Below are positions 39,537-53,811 of a DNA stretch of 64,000 bases, one piece after another. The stretch is from Liolophura sinensis. Its lineage: Eukaryota > Mollusca > Polyplacophora > Chitonida > Chitonidae. The translations under genes were made by a program, and so were the position numbers. The stretch lies in the NCBI RefSeq assembly GCF_032854445.1, contig NW_027018050.1, positions 37,615 through 101,614 of the forward strand, in the 5' to 3' direction. Position 1 is the stretch's first letter. The number at the start of each line of letters is the position of its first letter. Under the pieces are notes generated by a model that saw nothing but the letters and a program-made list of their open reading frames with translations, was not told the origin of the DNA and ran no database searches.

Positions 39537-42500
39537 GTACTTGATACAGTCTGCTGTAAAAAGTACAACTGAACACTGATTCACTTCAGTAAGGTGCCAA
39601 AAGATGCGGAATTGAGCCAGGCATCGGCAGCTGTTGAAAAATTGCCAATTTCCCTGGTTTCCATGGAGTAAGAGCCGTTGCTGGGCACGTGATTATGACA
39701 TAAATGATCATTCAATTGTCACTACAGGCAAAAGTATTGGTCGGAGAGCAACGCGGTTTGCACCATTCGATTTCTCGTCACAAAATACGTCGGATTAGCC
39801 TCTTACCAGCAGCACTGGAACAGTTTTTCCACTTTTGCATTTTTACCTGGTCTTTTTGTTAATTGAAATCGGCTACACTGTACTCTGTACAATCGCGACT
39901 GGTCATTACTATATTCAACTTTTGACTATAAGTTATGTGCCCTTCGGTAGCCCAGAAGACGTCAAATCTTTGGGCTAAGCCCATTTAACTCACCCAGCAA
40001 TTGTCTTAATTCTAAGTCCAAGACAATCTCAATGTCTTTATCTACGTGTAGAAAAACCAGACCATTTGTACATAAAAAACACAAGGTACTGGATACAGTC
40101 TGCTGTAAAAAGTACAACTGACCACAGACCCACATTTATAAGGTGCCAAAAGATGCGGAATTGGGCCAGGTATCGGCAGCTGTTGAAAAATTGCAAATTT
40201 CCCTGGTTTCCATGGAGTAAGAGCCGTTGCTGTGCACGTGATTATGACATAAATGATCATTCAATTGTCGCTACAGGCAAAAGTATTGGTCGGAGAGCAA
40301 CGCGGTTTGCACCATTCGATTTCTCGTCACAAAATACGTCGGATTAGCCTCTTACCAGCAGCACTGGAACAATTTTTCCAATTTTGCGTTTTTGCCTGGT
40401 CTTTTTGTTAATTGAAATCGGCTACACTGTACTCTGTACAATCGCGACTGGTCATTACTATATTCAACTTTTGACTATAAGTTATGTGCCCTTCGGTAGC
40501 CCAGAAGACCTGAAATCTTTGGGCTAAGCCCATTTAACTCACCCAGCAATTGTCTTACTTCTAAGTGCAAGACAATCTCAATGTCTTTATCTACGTGTAG
40601 AAAAACCACACCATTTGTACATAAAAAACACAAGGTACTTGATACAGTCTGCTGTAAAAAGTACAACTAAACACAGACCCACATTTATAAGGTGCCAAAA
40701 GATGCGGAAATGGGCCAGGTATCGGCAGCTGTTGAAAAATTGCAAATTTCCCTGGTTTCCATGGAGTAAGAGCCGTTGCTGTGCACGTGATTATGACATA
40801 AATGATCATTCAATTGTCGCTACAGGCAAAAGTATTGGTCGGAGAGCAACGCGGTTTGCACCATTCGATTTCTCGTCACAAAATACGTCGGATTAGCCTC
40901 TTACCAGCAGCACTGGAACAATTTTTCCACTTTTGCATTTTTGCCTGGTCTATTTGTTAATTGAAATCGGCTACACTGTACTCTGTACAATCGCGACTGG
41001 TCATTACTATATTCAACTTTTGACTATAAGTTATGTGCCCTTCGGTAGCCCAGAAGACCTGAAATCTTTGGGCTAAGCCCATTTAACTCACCCAGCAATT
41101 GCCTTACTTCTAAGTCCAAGACAATCTCAATGTCTTTATCTACGTGTAGAAAAACCACACCATTTGTACGTGAGAAACACAAGGTACTTGATACAGTCTG
41201 CTGTAAAAAGTACAACTGAACACTGACCCACTTCAGTAAGGTGCCAAAAGATGCGGAATTGAGCCAGGCATCGGCAGCTGTTGAAAAATTGCAAATTTCC
41301 CTGGTTTCCATGGAGTAAGAGCCGTTGCTGGGCACGTGATTATGACATAAATGATCATTCAATTGTCACTACAGCCAAAAGTATTGGTCGGAGAGCAACG
41401 CGGATTGCACCATTCGATTTCTCGTCACAAAATACGTCCGATTAGCCTCTTACCAGCAGCACTGGAACAGTTTTCGCACTTTTGCATTTTTGCCTGGTCT
41501 TTTTGTTAATTGAAATCGGCTACACTGTACTCTGTACAATCGCGACTGGTCATTACTATATTCAACTTTTGACTATAAGTTATGTGCCCTTCGGTAGCCC
41601 AGAAGACCTGAAATCTTTGGGCCAAGCCCATTTAACTCACCCAGCAATTGTCTTACTTCTCAGTCCAAGACAATCTCAATGTCTTTATCTACGTGTAGAA
41701 AAACCACACCATTTGTACATAAAAAACAAAAGGTACTTGATACAGTCTGCTGTAAAAAGTACAACTGACCACAGACCCACATGAATAAGGTGCCAAAAGA
41801 TGCGGAATTGAGACAGGCATCGGCAGCTGTTGAAAAATTGCAAATTTCCCTGGTTTCCATGGAGTAAGAGCCGTTGCCGGGCACGTGATTATGACATAAA
41901 TGATCATTCAATTGTCGCTACAGCCAAACGTATTGGTCGGAGAGCAACGCGGATTGCACCATTCGATTTCTCGTCACAAAATACGTCGGATTAGCCTCTT
42001 ACCAGCAGCACTGGAACAGTTTTTCCACTTTTGCATTTTTGCCTGGTCTTTTTGTTAATTGAAATCGGCTACACTGTACTCTGTACAATCGCGACTGGTC
42101 ATTACTATATTCAACTTTTGACTATAAGTTATGTGCCCTTCGGTAGCCCAGAAGACCTGAAATCTTTGGGCTAAGCCCATTTAACTCACCCAGCAATTGT
42201 CTTACTTCTAAGTGCAAGACAATCTCAATGTCTTTATCTACGTGTAGAAAAACCACACCATTTGTACATAAAAAACACAAGGTACTTGATACAGTCTGCT
42301 GTAAAAAGTACAACTAAACACAGACCCACATTTATAAGGTGCCAAAAGATGCGGAATTGGGCCAGGTATCGGCAGCTGTTGAAAAATTGCAAATTTCCCT
42401 GGTTTCCATGGAGTAAGAGCCGTTGCTGTGCACGTGATTATGACATAAATGATCATTCAATTGTCGCTACAGGCAAAAGTATTGGTCGGAGAGCAACGCG

Positions 42501-42829
42501 GTTTGCACCATTCGATTTCTCGTCACAAAATACGTCGGATTAGCCTCTTACCAGCAGCACTGGAACAATTTTTCCAATTTGCGTTTTTGCCTGGTCTTTT
42601 TGTTAATTGAAATCGGCTACACTGTACTCTGTACAATCGCGACTGGTCATTACTATATTCAACTTTTGACTATAAGTTATGTGCCCTTCGGTAGCCCAGA
42701 AGACTTGAAATCTTTGGGCTAAGCCCATTTAAATCACCCAGCAATTGTCTTACTTCTAAGTGCAAGAAAATGTCAATGTCTTTATCTACGTGTAGAAAAA
42801 CCACACCATTTGTACGTGAAAAACACAAG
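39537..42829 (+). repeat. Six-unit block A-(B/C)-C-A-B-C, copy 1
   Basis: Order is A (39537, gattcacttcag), B/C hybrid (40086), C (40635), A (41184), B (41733), C (42282). It shares gcggaaatgggcc (near 40705), acgtccgatt (near 41434) and the acaaaagg B unit with the block at 45576, at a spacing of 6,039-6,040 bp, which is eleven units. Copies are not identical: tactggatac near 40087 and ggtctatttg near 40948 are private here. Confidence 0.7.
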
Positions 42830-44125
42830 GTACTTGATACAGTCTGCTGTAAAAAGTACAACTGAACACTGATTCACTTCAGTAAGGTGCCAAAAGATGC
42901 GGAATTGAGCCAGGCATCGGCAGCTGTTGAAAAATTGCCAATTTCCCTGGTTTCCATGGAGTAAGAGCCGTTGCTGGGCACGTGATTATGACATAAATGA
43001 TCATTCAATTGTCACTACAGCCAAAAGTATTGGTCGGAGAGCAACGCGGATTGCACCATTCGATTTCTCGTCACAAAATACGTCCGATTAGCCTCTTACC
43101 AGCAGCACTGGAACAGTTTTCGCACTTTTGCATTTTTGCCTGGTCTTTTTGTTAATTGAAATCGGCTACACTGTACTCTGTACAATCGCGACTGGTCATT
43201 ACTATATTCAACTTTTGACTATAAGTTATGTGCCCTTCGGTAGCCCAGAAGACCTGAAATCTTTGGGCCAAGCCCATTTAACTCACCCAGCAATTGTCTT
43301 ACTTCTCAGTCCAAGACAATCTCAATGTCTTTATCTACGTGTAGAAAAACCACACCATTTGTACATAAAAAACAAAAGGTACTTGATACAGTCTGCTGTA
43401 AAAAGTACAACTGACCACAGACCCACATGAATAAGGTGCCAAAAGATGCGGAATTGAGACAGGCATCGGCAGCTGTTGAAAAATTGCAAATTTCCCTGGT
43501 TTCCATGGAGTAAGAGCCGTTGCCGGGCACGTGATTATGACATAAATGATCATTCAATTGTCGCTACAGCCAAACGTATTGGTCGGAGAGCAACGCGGAT
43601 TGCACCATTCGATTTCTCGTCACAAAATACGTCGGATTAGCCTCTTACCAGCAGCACTGGAACAGTTTTTCCACTTTTGCATTTTTGCCTGGTCTTTTTG
43701 TTAATTGAAATCGGCTACACTGTACTCTGTACAATCGCGACTGGTCATTACTATATTCAACTTTTGACTATAAGTTATGTGCCCTTCGGTAGCCCAGAAG
43801 ACCTGAAATCTTTGGGCTAAGCCCATTTAACTCACCCAGCAATTGTCTTACTTCTAAGTGCAAGACAATCTCAATGTCTTTATCTACGTGTAGAAAAACC
43901 ACACCATTTGTACATAAAAAACACAAGGTACTTGATACAGTCTGCTGTAAAAAGTACAACTAAACACAGACCCACATTTATAAGGTGCCAAAAGATGCGG
44001 AATTGGGCCAGGTATCGGCAGCTGTTGAAAAATTGCAAATTTCCCTGGTTTCCATGGAGTAAGAGCCGTTGCCGGGCACGTGATTATGACATAAATGATC
44101 ATTCAATTGTCGCTACAGGCAAAAA

Positions 44126-46546
44126 GTATTGGTCGGAGAGCAACGCGGTTTGCACCATTCGATTTCTCGTCACAAAATACGTCGGATTAGCCTCTTACCA
44201 GCAGCACTGGAACAATTTTTCCAATTTTGCGTTTTTGCCTGGTCTTTTTGTTAATTGAAATCGGCTACACTGTACTCTGTACAATCGCGACTGGTCATTA
44301 CTATATTCAACTTTTGACTATAAGTTATGTGCCCTTCGGTAGCCCAGAAGACTTGAAATCTTTGGGCTAAGCCCATTTAAATCACCCAGCAATTGTCTTA
44401 CTTCTAAGTGCAAGAAAATGTCAATGTCTTTATCTACGTGTAGAAAAACCACACCATTTGTACGTGAAAAACACAAGGTACTTGATACAGTCTGCTGTAA
44501 AAAGTACAACTGAACACTGATTCACTTCAGTAAGGTGCCAAAAGATGCGGAATTGAGCCAGGCATCGGCAGCTGTTGAAAAATTGCCAATTTCCCTGGTT
44601 TCCATGGAGTAAGAGCCGTTGCTGGGCACGTGATTATGACATAAATGATCATTCAATTGTCACTACAGCCAAAAGTATTGGTCGGAGAGCAACGCGGTTT
44701 GCACCATTCGATTTCTCGTCACAAAATACGTCGGATTAGCCTCTTACCAGCAGCACTGGAACAGTTTTTCCACTTTTGCATTTTTCCCTGGTCTTTTTGT
44801 TAATTGAAATCGGCTACACTGTACTCTGTACAATCGCGACTGGTCATTACTATATTCAACTTTTGACTATAAGTTATGTGCCCTTCGGTAGCCCAGAAGA
44901 CGTCAAATCTTTGGGCTAAGCCCATTTAACTCACCCAGCAATTGTCTTAATTCTAAGTCCAAGACAATCTCAATGTCTTTATCTACGTGTAGAAAAACCA
45001 GACCATTTGTACATAAAAAACACAAGGTACTTGATACAGTCTGCTGTAAAAAGTACAACTGACCACAGACCCACATTTATAAGGTGCCAAAAGATGCGGA
45101 ATTGGGCCAGGTATCGGCAGCTGTTGAAAAATTGCAAATTTCCCTGGTTTCCATGGAGTAAGAGCCGTTGCTGTGCACGTGATTATGACATAAATGATCA
45201 TTCAATTGTCGCTACAGGCAAAAGTATTGGTCGGAGAGCAACGCGGTTTGCACCATTCGATTTCTCGTCACAAAATACGTCGGATTAGCCTCTTACCAGC
45301 AGCACTGGAACAATTTTTCCAATTTTGCGTTTTTGCCTGGTCTTTTTGTTAATTGAAATCGGCTACACTGTACTCTGTACAATCGCGACTGGTCATTACT
45401 ATATTCAACTTTTGACTATAAGTTATGTGCCCTTCGGTAGCCCAGAAGACTTGAAATCTTTGGGCTAAGCCCATTTAAATCACCCAGCAATTGTCTTACT
45501 TCTAAGTGCAAGAAAATGTCAATGTCTTTATCTACGTGTAGAAAAACCACACCATTTGTACGTGAAAAACACAAGGTACTTGATACAGTCTGCTGTAAAA
45601 AGTACAACTGAACACTGATTCACTTCAGTAAGGTGCCAAAAGATGCGGAATTGAGCCAGGCATCGGCAGCTGTTGAAAAATTGCCAATTTCCCTGGTTTC
45701 CATGGAGTAAGAGCCGTTGCTGGGCACGTGATTATGACATAAATGATCATTCAATTGTCACTACAGCCAAAAGTATTGGTCGGAGAGCAACGCGGTTTGC
45801 ACCATTCGATTTCTCGTCACAAAATACGTCGGATTAGCCTCTTACCAGCAGCACTGGAACAGTTTTTCCACTTTTGCATTTTTCCCTGGTCTTTTTGTTA
45901 ATTGAAATCGGCTACACTGTACTCTGTACAATCGCGACTGGTCATTACTATATTCAACTTTTGACTATAAGTTATGTGCCCTTCGGTAGCCCAGAAGACG
46001 TCAAATCTTTGGGCTAAGCCCATTTAACTCACCCAGCAATTGTCTTAATTCTAAGTCCAAGACAATCTCAATGTCTTTATCTACGTGTAGAAAAACCAGA
46101 CCATTTGTACATAAAAAACACAAGGTACTTGATACAGTCTGCTGTAAAAAGTACAACTGACCACAGACCCACATTTATAAGGTGCCAAAAGATGCGGAAT
46201 TGGGCCAGGTATCGGCAGCTGTTGAAAAATTGCAAATTTCCCTGGTTTCCATGGAGTAAGAGCCGTTGCTGTGCACGTGATTATGACATAAATGATCATT
46301 CAATTGTCGCTACAGGCAAAAGTATTGGTCGGAGAGCAACGCGGTTTGCACCATTCGATTTCTCGTCACAAAATACGTCGGATTAGCCTCTTACCAGCAG
46401 CACTGGAACAATTTTTCCAATTTTGCGTTTTTGCCTGGTCTTTTTGTTAATTGAAATCGGCTACACTGTACTCTGTACAATCGCGACTGGTCATTACTAT
46501 ATTCAACTTTTGACTATAAGTTATGTGCCCTTCGGTAGCCCAGAAG
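44126..46546 (+). repeat. 1,098-bp two-unit tandem duplication, apparently identical copies
   Basis: From about 44126 the sequence repeats after exactly 1,098 bp, with no difference seen through the A unit (44478/45576) and the B/C unit (45027/46125). Shared rare markers are agacttgaaatc (44350/45448), atttaaatcaccc (44376/45474), gcaagaaaatgtcaatg (44410/45508), gattcacttc, ttttccctgg (44782/45880) and gaaaaaccagacc (44993/46091). Identity ends at both sides, at gccgggcacg versus gctgtgcacg upstream and gacctg versus gacttg downstream. This is the youngest-looking expansion in the window. Confidence 0.82.
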
Positions 46547-48870
46547 ACCTGAAATCTTTGGGCTAAGCCCATTTAACTCACCCAGCAATTGTCTTACTTC
46601 TAAGTCCAAGAGAATCTCAATGTCTTTATCTACGTGTAGAAAAACCACACCATTTGTACATAAAAAACACAAGGTACTTGATACAGTCTGCTGTAAAAAG
46701 TACAACTAAACACAGACCCACATTTATAAGGTGCCAAAAGATGCGGAAATGGGCCAGGTATCGGCAGCTGTTGAAAAATTGCAAATTTCCCTGGTTTCCA
46801 TGGAGTAAGAGCCGTTGCTGTGCACGTGATTATGACATAAATGATCATTCAATTGTCGCTACAGGCAAAAGTATTGGTCGGAGAGCAACGCGGTTTGCAC
46901 CATTCGATTTCTCGTCACAAAATACGTCGGATTAGCCTCTTACCAGCAGCACTGGAACAATTTTTCCACTTTTGCATTTTTGCCTTGTCTTTTTGTTAAT
47001 TGAAATCGGCTACACTGTACTCTGTACAATCGCGACTGGTCATTACTATATTCAACTTTTGACTATAAGTTATATGCCCTTCGGTAGCCCAGAAGACCTG
47101 AAATCTTTGGGCTAGGCCCATTTAAACTCACCCAGCAATTGCCTTACTTCTAAGTCCAAGACAATCTCAATGTCTTTATCTACGTGTAGAAAAACCACAC
47201 CATTTGTACGTGAGAAACACAAGGTACTTGATACAGTCTGCTGTAAAAAGTACAACTGAACACTGACCCACTTCAGTAAGGTGCCAAAAGATGCGGAATT
47301 GAGCCAGGCATCGGCAGCTGTTGAAAAATTGCAAATTTCCCTGGTTTCCATGGAGTAAGAGCCGTTGCTGGGCACGTGATTATGACATAAATGATCATTC
47401 AATTGTCACTACAGCCAAAAGTATTGGTCGGAGAGCAACGCGGATTGCACCATTCGATTTCTCGTCACAAAATACGTCCGATTAGCCTCTTACCAGCAGC
47501 ACTGGAACAGTTTTCGCACTTTTGCATTTTTGCCTGGTCTTTTTGTTAATTGAAATCGGCTACACTGTACTCTGTACAATCGCGACTGGTCATTACTATA
47601 TTCAACTTTTGACTATAAGTTATGTGCCCTTCGGTAGCCCAGAAGACCTGAAATCTTTGGGCCAAGCCCATTTAACTCACCCAGCAATTGTCTTACTTCT
47701 CAGTCCAAGACAATCTCAATGTCTTTATCTACGTGTAGAAAAACCACACCATTTGTACATAAAAAACAAAAGGTACTTGATACAGTCTGCTGTAAAAAGT
47801 ACAACTGACCACAGACCCACATGAATAAGGTGCCAAAAGATGCGGAATTGAGACAGGCATCGGCAGCTGTTGAAAAATTGCAAATTTCCCTGGTTTCCAT
47901 GGAGTAAGAGCCGTTGCCGGGCACGTGATTATGACATAAATGATCATTCAATTGTCGCTACAGCCAAACGTATTGGTCGGAGAGCAACGCGGATTGCACC
48001 ATTCGATTTCTCGTCACAAAATACGTCGGATTAGCCTCTTACCAGCAGCACTGGAACAGTTTTTCCACTTTTGCATTTTTGCCTGGTCTTTTTGTTAATT
48101 GAAATCGGCTACACTGTACTCTGTACAATCGCGACTGGTCATTACTATATTCAACTTTTGACTATAAGTTATGTGCCCTTCGGTAGCCCAGAAGACCTGA
48201 AATCTTTGGGCTAAGCCCATTTAACTCACCCAGCAATTGTCTTACTTCTAAGTGCAAGACAATCTCAATGTCTTTATCTACGTGTAGAAAAACCACACCA
48301 TTTGTACATAAAAAACACAAGGTACTTGATACAGTCTGCTGTAAAAAGTACAACTAAACACAGACCCACATTTATAAGGTGCCAAAAGATGCGGAATTGG
48401 GCCAGGTATTGGCAGCTGTTGAAAAATTGCAAATTTCCCTGGTTTCCATGGAGTAAGAGCCGTTGCTGTGCACGTGATTATGACATAAATGATCATTCAA
48501 TTGTCGCTACAGGCAAAAGTATTGGTCGGAGAGCAACGCGGTTTGCACCATTCGATTTCTCGTCACAAAATACGTCGGATTAGCCTCTTACCAGCAGCAC
48601 TGGAACAATTTTTCCAATTTTGCGTTTTTGCCTGGTCTTTTTGTTAATTGAAATCGGCTACACTGTACTCTGTACAATCGCGACTGGTCATTACTATATT
48701 CAACTTTTGACTATAAGTTATGTGCCCTTCGGTAGCCCAGAAGACCTGAAATCTTTGGGCTAAGCCCATTTAAATCACCCAGCAATTGTCTTACTTCTAA
48801 GTGCAAGAAAATGTCAATGTCTTTATCTACGTGTAGAAAAACCACACCATTTGTACGTGAAAAACACAAG
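45576..48870 (+). repeat. Six-unit block A-(B/C)-C-A-B-C, copy 2
   Basis: This block matches the order and rare markers of the one at 39537, including gcggaaatgggcc near 46743 and acgtccgatt near 47476. Private changes include gccttgtc near 46981, tatatgccc near 47072 and ggtattggc near 48406. Its first two units also take part in the younger 1,098 bp duplication. Confidence 0.7.
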
Positions 48871-51800
48871 GTACTTGATACAGTCTGCTGTAAAAAGTAC
48901 AACTGACCACAGACCCACATGAATAAGGTGCCAAAAGATGCGGAATTGAGCCAGGCATCGGCAGCTGTTGAAAAATTGCAAATTTCCCTGGTTTCCATGG
49001 AGTAAGAGCCGTTGCCGGGCACGTGATTATGACATAAATGATCATTCAATTGTCGCTACAGCCAAACGTATTGGTCGGAGAGCAACGCGGTTTGCACCAT
49101 TCGATTTGTCGTCACAAAATACGTCGGATTAGCCTCTTACCAGCAGCACTGGAACAGTTTTTCCACTTTTGCATTTTTGCCTGGTCTTTTTGTTAATTGA
49201 AATCGGCTACACTGTACTCTGTACAATCGCGACTGGTCATTACTATACTCAACTTTTGACTATAAGTTATGTGCCCTTCGGTAGCCCAGAAGACCTGAAA
49301 TCTTTGGGCTAAGCCCATTTAACTCACCCAGCAATTGTCTTACTTCTAAGTCCAAGACAATCTCAATGTCTTTATCTACGTGTAGAAAAACCACACCATT
49401 TGTACATAAAAAACACAAGGTACTTGATACAGTCTGCTGTAAAAAGTACAACTAAACACTGACCCACATTTATAAGGTGCCAAAAGATGCGGAATTGGGC
49501 CAGGTATCGGCAGCTGTTGAAAAATTGCCAATTTCCCTGGTTTCCATGGAGTAAGAGCCGTTGCTGTGCACGTGATTATGACATAAATGATCATTCAATT
49601 GTCGCTACAGGCAAAAGTATTGGTCGGAGAGCAACGCGGATTGCACCATTCGATTTCTCGTCACAAAATACGTCGGATTAGCCTCTTACCAGCAGCACTG
49701 GAACAGTTTTCGCACTTTTGCATTTTTGCCTGGTCTTTTTGTTAATTGAAATCGGCTACACTGTACTCTGTACAATCGCGACTGGTCATTACTATATTCA
49801 ACTTTTGACTATAAGTTATGTGCCCTTCGGTAGCCTAGAAGACCTGAAATCTTTGGGCCAAGCCCATTTAACTCACCCAGCAATTGTCTTACTTCTAAGT
49901 CCAAGACAATCTCAATGTCTTTATCTACGTGTAGAAATACCACACCATTTGTACATAAAAAACACAAGGTACTTGATACAGTCTGCTGTATAAAGTACAA
50001 CTGACCACAGACCCACATGAATAAGGTGCCAAAAGATGCGGAATTGAGCCAGGCATCGGCAGCTGTTGAAAAATTGCAAATTTCCCTGGTTTCCATGGAG
50101 TAAGAGCCGTTGCTGGGCACGTGATTATGACATAAATGATCATTCAATTGTCACTACAGCCAAAAGTATTGGTCGGAGAGCAACGCAGATTGCACCATTC
50201 GATTTCTCGTCACAAAATACGTCGGATTAGCCTCTTACCAGCAGCACTGGAACAGTTTTCGCACTTTTGCATTTTTGCCTGGTCTTTTTGTTAATTGAAA
50301 TCGGCTACACTGTACTCTGTACAATCGCGACTGGTCATTACTATATTCAACTTTTGACTATAAGTTATGTGCCCTTCGGTAGCCCAGAAGACGTCAAATC
50401 TTTGGGCTAAGCCCATTTAACTCACCCAGCAATTGTCTTACTTCTAAGTGCAAGACAATCTCAATGTCTTTATCTACGTGTAGAAAAACCACACCATTTG
50501 TACGTGAGAAACACAAGGTTCTTGATACAGTCTGCTGTAAAAAGTACAACTGAACACTGACCCACTTCAGTAAGGTGCCAAAAGATGCGGAATTGAGCCA
50601 GGCATCGGCAGCTGTTGAAAAATTGCAAATTTCCCTGGTTTCCATGGAGTAAGAGCCGTTGCTGGGCACGTGATTATGACATAAATTATCATTCAATTGT
50701 CACTACAGCCAAAAGTATTGGTCGGAGAGCAACGCGGTTTGCACCATTCAATTTCTCGTCACAAAATACGTCGGATTAGCCTCTTACCAGCAGCACTGGA
50801 ACAGTTTTCGCACTTTTGCATTTTTGCCTGGTCTTTTTGTTAATTGAAATCGGCTACACTGTACTCTGTACAATCGCGACTGGTCATTACTATATTCAAC
50901 TTTTGACTATAAGTTATGTGCCCTTCGGTAGCCCAGAAGACCTGAAATCTTTGGGCCAAGCCCATTTAACTCACCCAGCAATTGTCTTACTTCTAAGTGC
51001 AAGACAATCTCAATGTCTTTATCTACGTGTAGAAAAACCACACCATTTGTACGTGAAAAACACAAGGTACTTGATACAGTCTGCTGTATAAAGTACAACT
51101 GACCACAGACCCACATGAATAAGGTGCCAAAAGATGCGGAATTGAGCCAGGCATCGGCAGCTGTTGAAAAATTGCAAATTTCCCTGGTTTCCATGGAGTA
51201 AGAGCCGTTGCTGGGCACGTGATTATGATATAAATGATCATTCAATTGTCACTACAGCCAAAAGTATTGGTCGGAGAGCAACGCGGTTTGCACCATTCGA
51301 TTTCTCGTCACAAAATACGTCGCATTAGCCTCTTACCAGCAGCACTGGAACAGTTTTCGCACTTTTGCATTTTTGCCTGGTCTTTTTGTTAATTGAAATC
51401 GGCTACACTGTACTCTGTACAATCGCGACTGGTCATTACTATATTCAACTTTTGACTATAAGTTATGTGCCCTTCGGTAGCCCAGAAGACGTCAAATCTT
51501 TGGGCTAAGCCCATTTAACTCACCCAGCAATTGTCTTACTTCTAAGTGCAAGACAATCTCAATGTCTTTATCTACGTGTAGAAAAACCACACCATTTGTA
51601 CGTGAAAAACACAAGGTACTTGATACAGTCTGCTGTAAAAAGTACAACTGAACACTGACCCACTTCAGTAAGGTGCCAAAAGATGCGGAATTGAGCCAGG
51701 CATCGGCAGCTGTTGAAAAATTGCAAATTTCCCTGGTTTCCATGGAGTAAGAACCGTTGCCGGGCACGTGATTATGACATAAATGATCATTCAATTGTCA

Positions 51801-52164
51801 CTACAGCCAAAAGTATTGGTCGGAGAGCAACGCGGTTTGCACCATTCGATTTCTCGTCACAAAATACGTCGGATTAGCCTCTTACCAGCAGCACTGGAAC
51901 AGTTTTTCCACTTTTGCATTTTTACCTGGTCTTTTTGTTAATTGAAATCGGCTACACTGTACTCTGTACAATCGCGACTGGTCATTACTATATTCAACTT
52001 TTGACTATAAGTTATGTGCCCTTCGGTAGCCCAGAAGACCTGAAATCTTTGGGCTAAGCCCATTTAACTCACCCAGCAATTGTCTTACTTCTAAGTCCAA
52101 GACAATCTCAATGTCTTTATCTACGTGTAGAAAAACCACACCATTTGTACATAAAAAACACAAG

Positions 52165-53811
52165 GTACTTGATACAGTCTGCTGTAAAAAGTACAACTAA
52201 ACACTGACCCACATTTATAAGGTGCCAAAAGATGCGGAATTGGGCCAGGCATCGGCAGCTGTTAAAAAATTGCAAATATCCCTGGCTTCCATGGAGTAAG
52301 AGCCGTTGCTGGGCACGTGATTATGACATCAATATTCATTGATTTGTCGCTACAGCCAAAAGTATTGGTCGGAGAGCAACGCGGTTTGCACCATTCGATT
52401 TCTCGTCACAAAATACGTCGGATTAGCCTCTTACCAGCTGCACAGGAACAGTTTTTCCACTTTTGCATTTTTGCCTGGTCTTTTTGTTAATTGAAATCGG
52501 CTACACTGTACTCTGTACAATCGCGACTGGTCATTACTATATTCAACTTTTGACTATAAGTTATGTGCCCTTCGGTAGCCCAGAAGACCTGAAATCTTTG
52601 GGCTAAGCCCATTTAACTCACCCAGCAATTGTCTTACTTCTAAGTCCAAGACAATCTCAATGTCTTTATCTACGTGTAGAAAAACCACACCATTTGTACA
52701 TAAAAAACACAAGGTACTTGATACAGTCTGCTGTAAAAAGTACAACTAAACAGTGACCCACATTTATAAGGTGCCAAAAGATGCGGAATTGGGCCAGGCA
52801 TCGGCAGCTGTTAAAAAATTGCAAATATCCCTGGTTTCCATGGAGTAAGAGCCGTTGCTGGGCACGTGATTATGACATCAATATTCATTGATTTGTCGCT
52901 ACAGCCAAAAGTATTGGTCGGAGAGCAAGGCGGTTTGCACCATTCGATTTGTCGTCACAAAATACGTCGGATTAGTCTCTTACCAGCTGCACAGGAACAG
53001 TTTTTCCACTTTTGCATTTTTGCCTGGTCTTTTTGTTAATTGAAATCGGCTACACTGTACTCTGTACAATCGCGACTGGTCATTACTATATTCAACTTTT
53101 GACTATAAGTTATGTGCCCTTCGGTAGCCCAGAAGACCTGAAATCTTTGGGCTAAGCCCATTTAACTCACCCAGCAATTGTCTTACTTCTAAGTCCAAGA
53201 CAATCTCAATGTCTTTATCTACGTGTAGAAAAACCAGACCATTTGTACATAAAAAACACAAGGTACTTGATACAGTCTGCTGTAAAAAGTACAACTAAAC
53301 AGTGACCCCATTTAGTAAGGTGCCAAAAGATGCGGAATTGGGCCAGGCATCGGCAGCTGTTAAAAAATTGCAAATATCCCTGGTTTCCATGGAGTAAGAG
53401 CCGTTGCTGGGCACGTGATTATGACATCAATATTCATTGATTTGTCGCTACAGCCAAAAGTATTGGTCGGAGAGCAAGGCGGTTTGCACCATTCGATTTC
53501 TCGTCACAAAATACGTCGGATTAGTCTCTTACTAGCAGCACTGGAACAGTTTTTCCACTTTTGCATTTTTGCCTGGTCTTTTTGTTAATTGAAATCGGCT
53601 ACACTGTACTCTGTACAATCGCGACTGGTCATTACTATATTCAACTTTTGACTATAAGTTATGTGCCCTTCGGTAGCCCAGAAGACCTGAAATCTTTGGG
53701 CTAAGCCCATTTAACTCACCCAGCAATTGCCTTACTTCTAAGTCCAAGACAATCTCAATGTCTTTATCTACGTGTAGAAAAACCACACCATTTGTACATG
53801 AAAAACACAAG
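52165..53811 (+). repeat. Class-D satellite trimer
   Basis: Three consecutive D units start at 52165, 52714 and 53263, each with the ATCAAT-attc-ATTGAT dyad (near 52328, 52877 and 53426). The first two have the cagctgcacaggaac variant. The last has ttactagcagcactgg and leads into an A unit at 53812, as at 33498. The local array is the 32949 dimer plus one unit, about 19.2 kb downstream. Confidence 0.8.
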
